64,000 nucleotides of DNA from Methylobacterium sp. CB376 (lineage in GTDB: Bacteria > Pseudomonadota > Alphaproteobacteria > Rhizobiales > Beijerinckiaceae): assembly GCF_029714205.1 (NCBI RefSeq), contig NZ_CP121648.1, positions 6,140,501 through 6,204,500 of the forward strand. Reading direction: 5' to 3'. The position numbers and the translations under genes were made by a program. This document shows, one piece after another, positions 54,479 through 62,848 of this stretch; the stretch's first letter is position 1; each line of letters begins with the position of its first letter. The notes beneath the pieces were generated by a model. It worked only from the letters and a program-made list of their open reading frames with translations, was not told where the DNA came from and searched no databases.

Positions 54479-54649
54479 TCAGGATGGTCGTGACGTCCTC
54501 GATCCGAACGTCTTGGATCCGAACGTCTTGGATCCGAACGTCCTGGATCCGATGATGGGCATGATGCGCGAGCGCCCGACATGCGAGAAGTTGTCCGTGA
54601 CCATCTCCGTTCCGCGGGTGGCCTGCCGCACGTGAGTGATCTCCTGCAT
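54479..54649 (-). CDS. Small ORF with a 15-bp tandem repeat, upstream of DUF6671 gene
   Basis: 56 aa from ATG 54649 (starts at 54670 or 54706 also possible). MQEITHVRQATRGTEMVTDN is followed by FSHVGRSRIMPIIG and then three five-residue units of the form SRTFG/SKTFG encoded by the 15-bp repeat. Third codon positions are strongly GC in this frame upstream of the repeat, whereas the overlapping alternative frame (IQDVR repeats, stopping at 54459) is not GC-biased there. No ribosome site is convincing, so translation is uncertain. Confidence 0.4.
   Translation of the reverse strand: MQEITHVRQATRGTEMVTDNFSHVGRSRIMPIIGSRTFGSKTFGSKTFGSRTSRPS
54501..54545. repeat. 15-bp tandem repeat, three units
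   Basis: GATCCGAACGTCTTG at 54501-54515 and 54516-54530 and GATCCGAACGTCCTG at 54531-54545, with a partial unit on either side. The unit length is a multiple of three, so copy number could change without breaking a frame. Confidence 0.9.
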
Positions 54650-54706
54650 CGTCGCGCCCTGCTTCCCCATTGCCGAATATCGCCACGATGCCAAATTCAC
54701 TACCAA

Positions 54707-54999
54707 CTTTGGTTAGCCTATGCCGAGTTGACGGGCGGTTTCAACGATCTTGTCCTGCGCGTGCTCAGCCACACCCTCGCCCCAATCGCCCAGGCCGTTT
54801 GTGGATGGCAACGGAGCAACCGGGCCTCATCAGACGATCGTTCGAGCCTGCCCTGGCCCGCCCGGCACCCTTCGCCGTGGGGGCCGTCCTCGTCGCCGCG
54901 ACACCTCGGCTCTTGCGGCCGGAGTGTGGCGCAGCACAGCCGCGTCCCGCGCACCGTTTCACGATGCTGGTCAGCAAACGCGCTGACGCAGAGGAGACG
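54707..54999. other. Intergenic region before the GG-leader peptide gene
   Basis: 293 bases between divergent small genes. No gene supported; presumably carries the promoters for both directions. No strong palindrome was noticed. Confidence 0.4.
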
Positions 55000-55197
55000 A
55001 TGATGCTCAAGACCCGGACGAAACCGGCTCAGCTGAAGCTCGACACGCGGGCGGCCATGTCCGACGCGGACCTCGATCAGGTGTCAGGTGGCCTCAACCC
55101 GCAGCCGCTGCCGCCGAAGGAACTCTTCAAGGCGTTCAGCTTCTCGTCCTTCAAAGTGCTGCCGTCGTTCACCCTGCCGAGCTTCTTTCGGTTCTGA
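55000..55197 (+). CDS. Small peptide with double-glycine-type leader (candidate RiPP/bacteriocin-like precursor)
   Basis: 65 aa. GAGGAGAC immediately precedes an ATGATG start. The first half ends MSDADLDQVSGG (residues 20-31), the classic LSxxELxxVSGG leader pattern cut after GG by C39 peptidase transporters or used by Nif11/bacteriocin-type precursors. It is followed by LNPQPLPPK, a motif I recall from other small bacterial proteins, and a 25-residue hydrophobic aromatic core rich in Phe and Ser. An intrinsic terminator follows at once, so this is a monocistronic small gene. No modifying enzyme or transporter is in the window. Confidence 0.7.
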   Translation: MMLKTRTKPAQLKLDTRAAMSDADLDQVSGGLNPQPLPPKELFKAFSFSSFKVLPSFTLPSFFRF

Positions 55198-55222
55198 TCG
55201 TCCGGAACCACCACAGCGTTTC

Positions 55223-55257
55223 AGCCCGCCCGGTCCTGCCGCGGCGGGCTTCTCTTT
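55223..55257 (+). terminator. Intrinsic terminator after the GG-leader peptide gene
   Basis: AGCCCGCC (55223-55230) pairs with GGCGGGCT (55243-55250) across a 12-base loop, followed by TCTCTTT. It begins 26 bases after the stop codon and is the best-formed Rho-independent terminator in the window. Confidence 0.85.
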
Positions 55258-55299
55258 GCCGACGCGATGGCGGCCGGGCTCCGCGACGTCCAGACCGCC

Positions 55300-55383
55300 T
55301 TGGCCAGTGATCCGGGATTCGCTTGATCGAAGCGGATCCCGGATCACGCGCCTGCGCGGCGCCTGAGCGCGGCGCCTGAGCGA
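55300..55383. repeat. REP-like palindromic repeat, copy 1
   Basis: GATCCGGGATTCGCTTGATC followed by GAAGCGGATCCCGGATCACG forms a long palindrome, then GCGCGGCGCCTGAGCG. The same blocks occur near 60168 and, inverted, near 63480. Confidence 0.75.
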
Positions 55384-55509
55384 CGCCGCCATCCGCATGG
55401 CCGAAATCGGAGATGGCGAAGCCATCAACCGGATGTCGGATGAGCTGGCCGACGCCTTCACCCGCCGCCCTGCCTGTTCCAAGGCGGCGGTCGCGTTCTC
55501 TTCGCGTGC

Positions 55510-56127
55510 TTAGTCGATCACCTTACCGTCTGGCCCGACTTTGATCTTCTGGCTCCTGTCGGACAGCGCTACACTGATCTCGTAGGCTACCGAGCTACCC
55601 TCGCGCTCGACTTCGGCCTCAAATGCTTTCCCGCCACCGGCCTTCTGCTCGGCTATCGCGAGTGCGTCCTTCAACGAGGTCTTGGCGTTCTGGAAATCGC
55701 TGACCTTCAGGCGCGTGAAGTAGCGCTCAATCGGCTGGTTCTCCGACTTGATGAGCGCGCCCGTGTCGGCGTTGATGTAATGCTCGACCAGCTTGCCATC
55801 CGGGTAGACGACTTTGATCTCCCAATGGGCCGGATTGTTGCTCTTGGCCTTCTCGAAGTCGGCGTCAATGGCACGGCCGCCCTGTCCGCCCTGACTTTCG
55901 GCGGTGGCCAGTGCCTGCGCCAAGCCGATCTTGCTCGCCTTTGCGGCTTCCCATTCCTTCAGATCGCCGCTGGCTCGGGCCGAAGGTGCGGGCGTTGGGG
56001 ACGTTTGCGGGGCTGGAGCCGCGGGTGCGGGCGCCGGGGTCGTGGGTGCAGTCGGCGCGGTCTGCGCAAGGGTGAGGTTCGTGGTGAGCACGAGCAGGGC
56101 CAGACCGATAGGAAGACGCGTTGTCAT
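55510..56127 (-). CDS. Secreted PepSY domain protein
   Basis: 205 aa from ATG 56127; an upstream ATG would add 33 implausible residues before the signal peptide (MTTRLPIGLALLVLTTNLTL). An Ala/Pro/Thr-rich linker (about 25-50) leads to two PepSY-like units: LAQALATAESQGGQGGRAID with HWEIKVVYPDGKLVEHYINA, and LKDALAIAEQKAGGGKAFEA with SVAYEISVALSDRSQKIKVG. Periplasmic. PepSY domains are thought to inhibit or shield proteases; that is family knowledge. Monocistronic. Confidence 0.88.
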   Translation of the reverse strand: MTTRLPIGLALLVLTTNLTLAQTAPTAPTTPAPAPAAPAPQTSPTPAPSARASGDLKEWEAAKASKIGLAQALATAESQGGQGGRAIDADFEKAKSNNPAHWEIKVVYPDGKLVEHYINADTGALIKSENQPIERYFTRLKVSDFQNAKTSLKDALAIAEQKAGGGKAFEAEVEREGSSVAYEISVALSDRSQKIKVGPDGKVID

Positions 56128-56969
56128 GGGGGATCCCTCTCCCAGGCTGATGACGACGCCCAAACGCTTTGCCTCGGACAGGGTTTCAGCAGAGGATCCC
56201 AAGCTCTCAGAGCCTCCGGTTGCCAAATTCAGGCCGAGCCCCGCGGTCCGGCACCCGCCACGAACAAGTTGCGGCGGGTCTCGGCCCAGCCCTCCTCCAG
56301 CGTCCTCGTCGCGTTGACGGCCGGCCGTCGCTCGTTCACGTCCCGGCCGGAGCGACGCACCATCTGGTCATCTCGGCGATCGCCGAGACCACGGCTTCGG
56401 TGCGGCCGGTTTCCGGCAGCATGTCGAGCGCGTTCTTGCGCGGGCCGCGACGGACGAAGCCTGCGTGCCGACGCTGCCCCGATCTCATGCTCGATCTCAC
56501 GGAATGCACGCCGAGGCTCCCGGCCGCGTCACGGAGCGGCTTCGTGCCCGGTCCGGCCTCGGTTCCGGCACGGGCGGCCGTCCGCGTCGTGCCGGAGCTT
56601 CCACGCCGAGACGAGAGGCGGGGCCGCACGCGGCGCCAGCGCCCCCCAAGTTGCCGCGCACCCCCAAGTTGCGAGGCGGAGATCCGAGGGGCCGAGATGC
56701 GCCGATGTCATCGAAACACGCGGGACGCCGCCGAAGCGGCACGCGGCACCGCGCCGAGAGCGTTCCTTCACGAGCGCTCGTGGATCCGGACGAGGCCGCG
56801 AACGCGGCGGACCGCTCCAGCGCCTGCGAGGCTCTGCTCAGCAGAATTGCATGGCGCAATTCTGCTTAGACTTTTGTTTTCGCATCATTCTTGCCGCCAA
56901 ACCGGTGACCACTTCGGCGAATGATGCTTAGGGTGAGAGCGTCTGGTCCGTGCGCGGAGGCAACTCTCA
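56128..56969. other. Decayed region between PepSY and NDH-2-like genes
   Basis: About 840 bases. On the minus strand between about 56233 and 56560 an old coding frame can be followed with one shift (KNALDMLPETGRTEAVVSAI, then DDQMVRRSGRDVNERRPAVN and LEEGWAETRRNLFVAGAGPR to a TGA), but I cannot name the family. The right end holds a diverged two-hairpin repeat at 56840-56929. Confidence 0.45.
56840..56929. repeat. Two-hairpin dispersed repeat, variant copy H
   Basis: First hairpin AGCAGAATTGC ... GCAATTCTGCT; second hairpin GCATCATTC ... GAATGATGC with inner ACCGGTGACCACTTCGGCG. Same two-hairpin design and same spacing as the other copies but different arm sequences, with compensating changes in both arms. 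Confidence 0.7.
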
Positions 56970-58214
56970 ATGGCCAAGCGGATCCTGGTGGTGGGCGGCG
57001 GCTTCGCCGGCCTCTGGAGCGCGGCAGCGGCCGCGCGGGCCCGCGACGCGCTCGGGCTGAGCGGACAGGTCGCCGTCACCCTCGTCGCACCGGACCCGTT
57101 TCACGTCATTCGGGTGCGCTGCTACGAGGCCGACCTCGCGCCCCTCGCCGTGCCGCTCGACGACGTGCTCGGCCCCGTCGACGTCGACCGGATCGAGGGG
57201 ACCGTCACGGGGATCGATGCCGTCGCGCGCCGCCTCGTGGTGCAGCCCCGGGGCGGGCCCGGCCCGTTCACGCTCGCGTACGACCGGCTGATCCTCGCCC
57301 CGGGCAGCGTCCTGACCCGCCCCCAGGTGCCGGGGATCGACGCGGCACTCAGCATCGACACGCTCGCCGGCGCGCGCCAGCTCGCCCGCCACCTCGACGG
57401 GCTCGGCCGCGGTGCCGGTCGGGACCGGACCGGACGCTGGACCGCCGTCGTGGTCGGCGGCGGACTCGTCGGACTCGAACTCGCCTGCGAACTCCCCGCC
57501 CGCCTCGCCGCGGCCCGTGACCGGGCCGGGGAGGCAGGTCCCGTACGGACCGTGCTGGTCGACCGCTCCGCCGAGGTCGGGTCGGCGATGGGCGGCGCGG
57601 CGATGCCGGCCATTCGGCAGGCCCTGGCGGCGGCCGGCGTGGAATCCGTCGTCGGCGGCGTTGCGGCGGTCGACGCGGCGGGCGTGACCCTCGGCGACGC
57701 AACCGCGATCCCGGCGCTCACCGTGGTCTGTGCCACCGGGATGCGGGCGAGTCCCCTTGCCGGAGAGCTCGGGGTACCCCGCGACGACCTCGGCAGGCTG
57801 CCCGTGGACGCGCTGATGCGCGTCATCGGCGTCCCGGCCGTGTTCGCGGCGGGCGACGTCGCCGTGGCCGACGCCGACGATGCCGGTCACCGGACGGTCA
57901 TGTCGTGCCAGCACGCGCGGCCGATGGGCCGCTTCGCGGGACACAACGCGGTCTGCGACCTGGCAGAGCGGCCGGATCTTTGCCGACCGTTCGCGGCGCC
58001 CGATTACGTCACGGTGCTCGATCTCGGCGAGTGGGGGGCCGTCTACACCGCGGGCTGGGACCGCGAACGTCTGATGGCCGAGGGCGCAGCGGCGAAGGCG
58101 ATCAAGCGCACGATCAACGGCAGCCGCATCTACCCACCGCTCTCCCGCGATCGCGCCGCGATCCTGGCCGCGGCCGCGCCCATCATCCAGGCGCGCCCCG
58201 CGACGGCGGCCTAG
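56970..58214 (+). CDS. FAD/NAD(P)-dependent oxidoreductase, type II NADH dehydrogenase-like
   Basis: 414 aa. Two dinucleotide folds: FAD motif RILVVGGGFAGLWSAAAAAR (residues 4-23) and NADH motif AVVVGGGLVGLELACELPAR (about 163-182), plus FAAGDVAVADADDAGHRTVM near 300, the second FAD contact. Similar in plan to NDH-2 and to sulfide:quinone or carotenoid-type relatives but without a C-terminal membrane-anchoring helix that I can see. It would pass electrons from NADH to quinone. Its stop codon lies within the first bases of a two-hairpin repeat, so the end of the protein may have been reshaped by that insertion. Confidence 0.85.
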   Translation: MAKRILVVGGGFAGLWSAAAAARARDALGLSGQVAVTLVAPDPFHVIRVRCYEADLAPLAVPLDDVLGPVDVDRIEGTVTGIDAVARRLVVQPRGGPGPFTLAYDRLILAPGSVLTRPQVPGIDAALSIDTLAGARQLARHLDGLGRGAGRDRTGRWTAVVVGGGLVGLELACELPARLAAARDRAGEAGPVRTVLVDRSAEVGSAMGGAAMPAIRQALAAAGVESVVGGVAAVDAAGVTLGDATAIPALTVVCATGMRASPLAGELGVPRDDLGRLPVDALMRVIGVPAVFAAGDVAVADADDAGHRTVMSCQHARPMGRFAGHNAVCDLAERPDLCRPFAAPDYVTVLDLGEWGAVYTAGWDRERLMAEGAAAKAIKRTINGSRIYPPLSRDRAAILAAAAPIIQARPATAA

Positions 58215-58315
58215 AGCAGCACCCGATCACGTTGCAATCGGGTGCTGCTCTCGATCTTCGATCCTGCCGCATTTTCTGCGACGAACCGGCATCCACTTCG
58301 TCGGAAAATGCTCTA
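58213..58315. repeat. Two-hairpin dispersed repeat, copy D
   Basis: 103 bases, almost identical to 21338-21439 (a few differences in the linker). The TAG stop of the NDH-2-like gene overlaps the element's terminal AGAGC. First hairpin has 15-bp perfect arms. Confidence 0.93.
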
Positions 58316-58712
58316 GCGCGGGATCGGGTCAGCCGGCTCAGGGAGGGGCGAGCGGGACACCGGCGCGCCGGGACGCCGCCCCGTCCGCGCGCCTCGCAGG
58401 CGCGGCGGTCCGGCCGGGGCCGGTCGGGCCGCACGAGGACAGCGGCTGCCACGCGGTGCCGCCCGCGGTCCGGCGTGTGTGCGGCGCGCGATCTCGTGAA
58501 GAAGAAAGAATTCGCCGCGACATCCTTCAGATGGAGGATGATCGATCGCGTGAATATAAGATCGCACGCAATGCAACCGCTGCCATTCGACACTAGTCTC
58601 ACGATTCGTGCTTTGGGCGAGAACTTTATTCGTGCATGATGCCAGCCGACAACGTCGCGCAGGTGATCGCCTGTGGACCGGGCTGCCGCATGGCACGATG
58701 TGGGAGGCTTGC
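58316..58712. other. Intergenic region, no gene seen
   Basis: 397 bases. GC-rich at first, then more AT-rich from about 58495 to 58640, which may be the promoter of the small secreted protein gene. No supported frame on either strand. Confidence 0.4.
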
Positions 58713-58880
58713 ATGAACAAGCTGAGCTTATTCGCCGCCGCTCTCGCCCTCGCCACGGCGGCATTCTGGGCCACGATGCTGACCTCTCCGCCGACGTCGG
58801 AGGCCTCGGCGCCTGCCGGCCGCGTCGGCGCGGAGTTGTCGACGGCAGACCACTGCGTCTCCTTCGGCGTCTGCCCGTGA
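58713..58880 (+). CDS. Small secreted peptide, 55 aa
   Basis: ATG 58713 with GGGAGG 6 bases upstream. Signal-type N-terminus MNKLSLFAAALALATAAFWA (residues 1-20), then a short polar part ending ADHCVSFGVCP with two cysteines five residues apart. Similar short proteins starting MNKLxLFAAALALATAAFWA are common in Rhizobiales as hypothetical proteins (from memory). Periplasmic or membrane-anchored. Function unknown. Confidence 0.65.
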   Translation: MNKLSLFAAALALATAAFWATMLTSPPTSEASAPAGRVGAELSTADHCVSFGVCP

Positions 58881-59248
58881 CGCCCCGCCCGCCGCGGGCG
58901 GGCGCCCGTGGCCTCGTTCGAGGGTCTCAGGCACCCGGGAGGCGTTGCGTTCGCTCCCGTCGGATGGTGGCTCGCCATCCTGGCGCTGAGCGGCGCCGGC
59001 CTCTCGCTCCCGGCGCATCGGGGCGACCTCCGCCGCTTACGACCTAAGACCGACGCGATATTCCGGCTGATGCACCCGCGCCATCAATCACAAGTGACCG
59101 AGTAGCAGGTGCTATCGAGAGGCATACAACGTGAGATTATACATCTGCTAACCGGTCGTATATCAAATTTTAGATGTTTGTCCGATAAAAAGAGCACCGA
59201 TCGCTGGGATGCGGGGGGCCGCCCCTCGAACCGATCGGAATCTGTACC
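58881..59248. other. Intergenic region before the truncated chemoreceptor
   Basis: 368 bases. The stretch 59085-59200 is AT-rich (TATATCAAATTTTAGATGTT) and probably contains the promoter of the chemoreceptor-like gene. No gene. Confidence 0.45.
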
Positions 59249-60058
59249 ATGACTGCTCTCTCGTCGATCAAAGCGCGACTTGTCGGAACCCTGCTGCTGC
59301 TCAGCAGCCTGCTCCTGGTCTCGGTCGCGGCGGGCTACCTCTCGCTGTCCTGGAGCACGGCCAGCACCCGAACCATCTACCAGGATCGCGTCGTCTGCCT
59401 CGGGCAGATCGCCTCGATCCGGGACGGCTACGACCGCATCACCGCGATCCTGCGCGAGATCCGCGAGAGCGCGCTCGCGCCCCGGACCGGCCTCGAGCGC
59501 GTCGCCGGCATGCAGGCGGAGATCAACTCGGCCTGGTCGGCCTATCGGGCCACCTACCTGGCTCCGGAGGAGAAGCTGATCGCCTCCGAGGTCGAGACGC
59601 GCATGCGGGAGAACGCCTCGCTGCTGCGCGGCATCGGGCAGGCCGCGGAGACCGACTCGGCCGGCCTGCGCCAGATGGTCCAGCACGCGCTCGACACCAT
59701 GGTCCGACCCACCCACGCGGCGCTTGAGAAGCTGACCGCGTTCCAGATCCAGGAGACCGGCCAGGAATTCGCCCGCTCGGAGCAGACGGCCGGCCGATCG
59801 AAGGCCCTCCTGATCGCCTGCCTCGCGGCGGCGATGCTGGCGATCGGCTTCGGGCTCTACACGGTCGTGAGCGGCGTGGTGCAGGCGGCCCAGGGCACGC
59901 AGCTGGTCGCCGCCAGCATCGCGGGCGTGCGGGACGCGGCGTCGGAGACGGGCGCGGCGTCGGCGCCGGTGCTCGCCTCCGCGGGCGCGCTCGCCCGTCA
60001 GTCGGACCGGCTCGGCGTCGAGGTCGCGACGTATCTGCGGAACGTGCAGGCCGCCTGA
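59249..60058 (+). CDS. Chemoreceptor-like protein lacking HAMP and signalling hairpin
   Basis: 269 aa. TM1 at about 11-30, a periplasmic four-helix-bundle sensor (about 33-184, 4HB_MCP type, with VVCLGQIASIRDGYDRITAI) and TM2 at about 186-208 (LLIACLAAAMLAIGFGLYTV). A normal receptor would continue with HAMP and a 250-residue signalling hairpin. Here TM2 runs directly into what looks like the extreme C-terminus of that hairpin: GTQLVAASIAGVRDAASETG and VLASAGALARQSDRLGVEVA, then TYLRNVQAA. The CheA/CheW-binding tip is absent. It cannot signal alone; it could act as a sensor decoy in mixed trimers or be a deletion relic. Confidence 0.85.
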   Translation: MTALSSIKARLVGTLLLLSSLLLVSVAAGYLSLSWSTASTRTIYQDRVVCLGQIASIRDGYDRITAILREIRESALAPRTGLERVAGMQAEINSAWSAYRATYLAPEEKLIASEVETRMRENASLLRGIGQAAETDSAGLRQMVQHALDTMVRPTHAALEKLTAFQIQETGQEFARSEQTAGRSKALLIACLAAAMLAIGFGLYTVVSGVVQAAQGTQLVAASIAGVRDAASETGAASAPVLASAGALARQSDRLGVEVATYLRNVQAA

Positions 60059-60774
60059 GCGGGTTCGGGCACGAAGCCGTCCGTCCCGCTCGGCCGAGCG
60101 CTGACGGCCCAGCACTCGGCTGCGACCGAGGGCTGTCGCGATCTTGCCTCGCGGCGCCGGAGTGCCGTGATCCGGGATCCGGTTGACCAGAGCGGATCCG
60201 GGATCACGCGCCCGCGCGGCGCCTGAGCGAAGCCCAGATCCGCGAGACCCGAAGGGATCAAGCGGATCAGGAGCCCGCGCGGCGCTTGAGCGAAGCCCAC
60301 ATCCGCCATCCCGAAGGGATCATTCGGATTTGCGATGATACGGGATGGCGCGGCACCCTGGAGGAGCGTCTTCCGGCGCCTGTCGTGCCCCGCGATCGCG
60401 CCCGGCCCGCCGCCCGCGCGACGGGCCGGCACCGGCAAGCTGCGCGCCGCCGCGCAGCAGGACCTCGCCGGGCCGTTCGGGGCATCGACGCTCCGAACGG
60501 GGAATGCGGACCGTCATCCGACAAGCCGCCTCGCGCGGCCTCATACGACGGAGCCACTCAATCCTAGATTACAACGGCACAGATCTACCAAATCGTCAGC
60601 CGTCGAGATCTTATCACATGTTATAGATATAGTTCCTACGGCATATGCAATGTTCGTCCTACGGCTAAGTTGTTCTCTGTGTTGGATTTATCTATAAGAC
60701 TAGCAAAGCGGCTGCATCGCACGACGATTCTGTCTCGACTATGCGAGCGGCCGAACACCAGAATGGTGGATGCA
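60059..60774. other. Intergenic region with REP-like repeats and an AT-rich right half
   Basis: About 715 bases. Contains REP-like copy 2 (60168-60340). From about 60530 onwards composition becomes AT-rich and stays so through the next gene, marking a probable foreign segment. Confidence 0.6.
60168..60340. repeat. REP-like palindromic repeats, copy 2 (two tandem units)
   Basis: Starts with the palindrome GATCCGGGATCCGGTTGACC / AGAGCGGATCCGGGATCACG. Then two tandem units about 61 bases apart share CGCGCGGCGCCTGAGCGAAG (or CTTGAGCG) and CCCGAAGGGATCA. Related to 55300-55383 and 63478-63570. Confidence 0.75.
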
Positions 60775-61110
60775 ATGGAAAATGTAATCCCATTCTTGAA
60801 TGTGAACGCATCGCAAGACGACTTCAGGAGGCTCACAGACGACCTGAGGGCCGCCTTCGAAAGAGGAGACGATCTTGGTTCTCGGGCTATTCACATTGAG
60901 AAGATTGCCACCGAAATCAATATTAAGATCCTGAATTTGCGAGCTGAAATTGAAAATCTGGAGAGGATCAGATACGTTGATGGCGCCACTCACGACGTAT
61001 TTTTAGAGTCGTGCGAGAAGTTATGTGATGATTTGGAGACAATCGCAAATTCGTTCATAGCTTTGTCAAATCATGCGGCCAATGTCGAGGAGGAACAGGA
61101 AATCCGCTGA
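60775..61110 (+). CDS. Hypothetical helical protein in an AT-rich segment
   Basis: 111 aa from ATG 60775 (GGTGGA five bases upstream; ATG 60763 is an alternative). Mostly helical: FRRLTDDLRAAFERGDDLGS, IHIEKIATEINIKILNLRAE, IENLERIRYVDGATHD, KLCDDLETIANSFIALSNHA. Not recognised. Codon use is far less GC-biased than in neighbouring genes, suggesting recent transfer. No signal peptide. Confidence 0.6.
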   Translation: MENVIPFLNVNASQDDFRRLTDDLRAAFERGDDLGSRAIHIEKIATEINIKILNLRAEIENLERIRYVDGATHDVFLESCEKLCDDLETIANSFIALSNHAANVEEEQEIR

Positions 61111-61578
61111 GGATTTCAGCGCGGAAGAGATCCTGACCGGTGTCGCTGACTCGCGGAGTTGAAGGGCCGCAGCCGATCCCTCGACGGCTCGCGCCCATGC
61201 TTCGAAGCAAACGCAAGGGAGCTGTCCGGCTCCGCCTGCCGAGGCTCGGCCGCAGCACGCGCAGGGACGGCCGCGGACGGGCCGGCCGGCGATCTCCTGG
61301 ACGCCCGCCGTCCGGCAGCCGGGGCCCGCTCGGGACGTGCGTCGCGTGCGCGAGGCAACGCCCCGCGCCGGCCGTGACCGTCGTCGGCCCCCGATGCGCG
61401 CCCGTCTCCCCGCGAGGTGCGGGGAGTGCCGTGAAACCGAGGAGGATCGCGGGCACGACGAGGAGCGGCAGCGCCTTGAGCCCGGCCCACCGCGAGGGCT
61501 GGGCGCTCCAGCTTTCGTGGTCCCGCGTTCGGGCCCGGATCGCCGCGCGACGGCGTTACGCGCCCATGCCGACGCCGC
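61111..61578. other. Region downstream of nnrS, no firm gene
   Basis: About 470 bases. On the minus strand a short frame with one hydrophobic stretch (LKALPLLVVPAILLGFTALP) can be read near 61440-61530, but it has no start or ribosome site that I trust. Nothing else seen. Confidence 0.4.
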
Positions 61579-62757
61579 TCACTTGAGCCTGGGTCGGGTG
61601 AGCACGGTCCAGTACGCGGCCGCGAAGCCCAGGAAGGCAGCAGCCCACAGGGTCCCGGCGATGGGAAGCAGGACGCCGAACCATGCCGGGTGGACCGAGG
61701 CGCAGACCCGGGCCAGCACCGAGGCGACGACGAGGGCGTAGACCGCCTGCACGGCGGGGGACGCCGCAAGGGGCCGGCCGGTGTGCCCGAGGCTTGCGCG
61801 CGACATCACGGCGAGGGTCATCACGCCGATGGCGCCCCCGGTCCAGGCGTGGATGCCGGCCCCGGCCGGCAGCGTCCCGAGCGCCGCGAGGCCGACGAGC
61901 ACGAAGCCGAGCGGGACGAAGCCGTAGGCCACGTGCAGGATCAGGACCAGCCGGTCCCGCCAGGTGCGGTCTCCGGCCCAGCGGGCGAGGCGCACGGCCT
62001 GGAGCAGCCCGGCCGCGAGGAGCGCCGCGCCCGTCCAGGGCCCCTCCGGCACCGCGACCCAGGCGGCGAGCGCGACAGCGGCACTCACCAGCGCGACCGC
62101 GTCGAAGCGGTCCGCCGGGGCGGGCAGGCGTCCCGGGTTCTCGCGGGCGAGCCAGTTGCGGGTGAAGCTCGGCACGATGCGGCCGCCGATCAGCATGACG
62201 AGCGCCAGCGACGCGGCGATGCCGACCCGGGTGCCGTGCGCGGCGATGCCGGACAGGTGCGCCTCCGCGTGGAACAGCGCGTTGCCGCCGAGGAGCAGGA
62301 CGAGGACGCCGAGCACCTTGAGGTTGCGCCAGTTGCGACCGGCCAGGATCTCGCGGGCGACCGCGGCGGTGAGGAGAGCGAGGAAGGACAGGTCGGCCAG
62401 CGCGGCGGGAAGCCAGCCGGTCAGGGCCGACAGCCCGACCGCGAGCCGTCCGACCACCCAGGCGAGCACGAGGACGAGGAGGGGGGTTCCCTGCAGCGGC
62501 AGCCGGCCGGTCCAGTTCGGGACCGCGGTGAGCAGGAAGCCGGCCACCACCGCGGCGACGAAGCCGTACAGCATCTCGTGCACGTGCCAGTCGCGCGCCG
62601 CGAACGCGGTCGGGAGCGCGAGGTCTCCGCCGAACATCGGCAGCCACGCGAGCACGGCGAGGCCCGTGTAGAGGGAGGCCAGCAGGAAGAAGGGCCGGAA
62701 ACCGTAGGACAGGACCGCCGGTCCCTCGTAGGCGCGCAAGCGCGGTATCGGAGCCAT
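61579..62757 (-). CDS. nnrS: NnrS family membrane protein
   Basis: 392 aa from ATG 62757 (GAGGAGGGA upstream). About twelve membrane helices; the family markers are complete: LSYGFRPFFLLASLY near 15-29, HVHEMLYGFVAAVVAGFLLT near 55-75, and GGRIVPSFTRNWLAREN near 188-205. NnrS is a haem-copper membrane protein linked to nitric oxide defence and to denitrification gene sets. It faces a MIP18-family gene across a promoter region with a perfect FNR/NnrR-type box. Confidence 0.95.
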   Translation of the reverse strand: MAPIPRLRAYEGPAVLSYGFRPFFLLASLYTGLAVLAWLPMFGGDLALPTAFAARDWHVHEMLYGFVAAVVAGFLLTAVPNWTGRLPLQGTPLLVLVLAWVVGRLAVGLSALTGWLPAALADLSFLALLTAAVAREILAGRNWRNLKVLGVLVLLLGGNALFHAEAHLSGIAAHGTRVGIAASLALVMLIGGRIVPSFTRNWLARENPGRLPAPADRFDAVALVSAAVALAAWVAVPEGPWTGAALLAAGLLQAVRLARWAGDRTWRDRLVLILHVAYGFVPLGFVLVGLAALGTLPAGAGIHAWTGGAIGVMTLAVMSRASLGHTGRPLAASPAVQAVYALVVASVLARVCASVHPAWFGVLLPIAGTLWAAAFLGFAAAYWTVLTRPRLK

Positions 62758-62848
62758 GGCCGTCCCTCCTCGCTCGGCTGGCCCGCCAGGGCGGCGCGCG
62801 CCGGCCGGGCGGTCCGATCCCGGATAGCGGCTCCGACGACGATGCTGA

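Noticed and set aside
54501..54545. Possible origin iterons
   Set aside because: Repeats are contiguous, only three, and lie inside likely coding sequence with no replication gene nearby.
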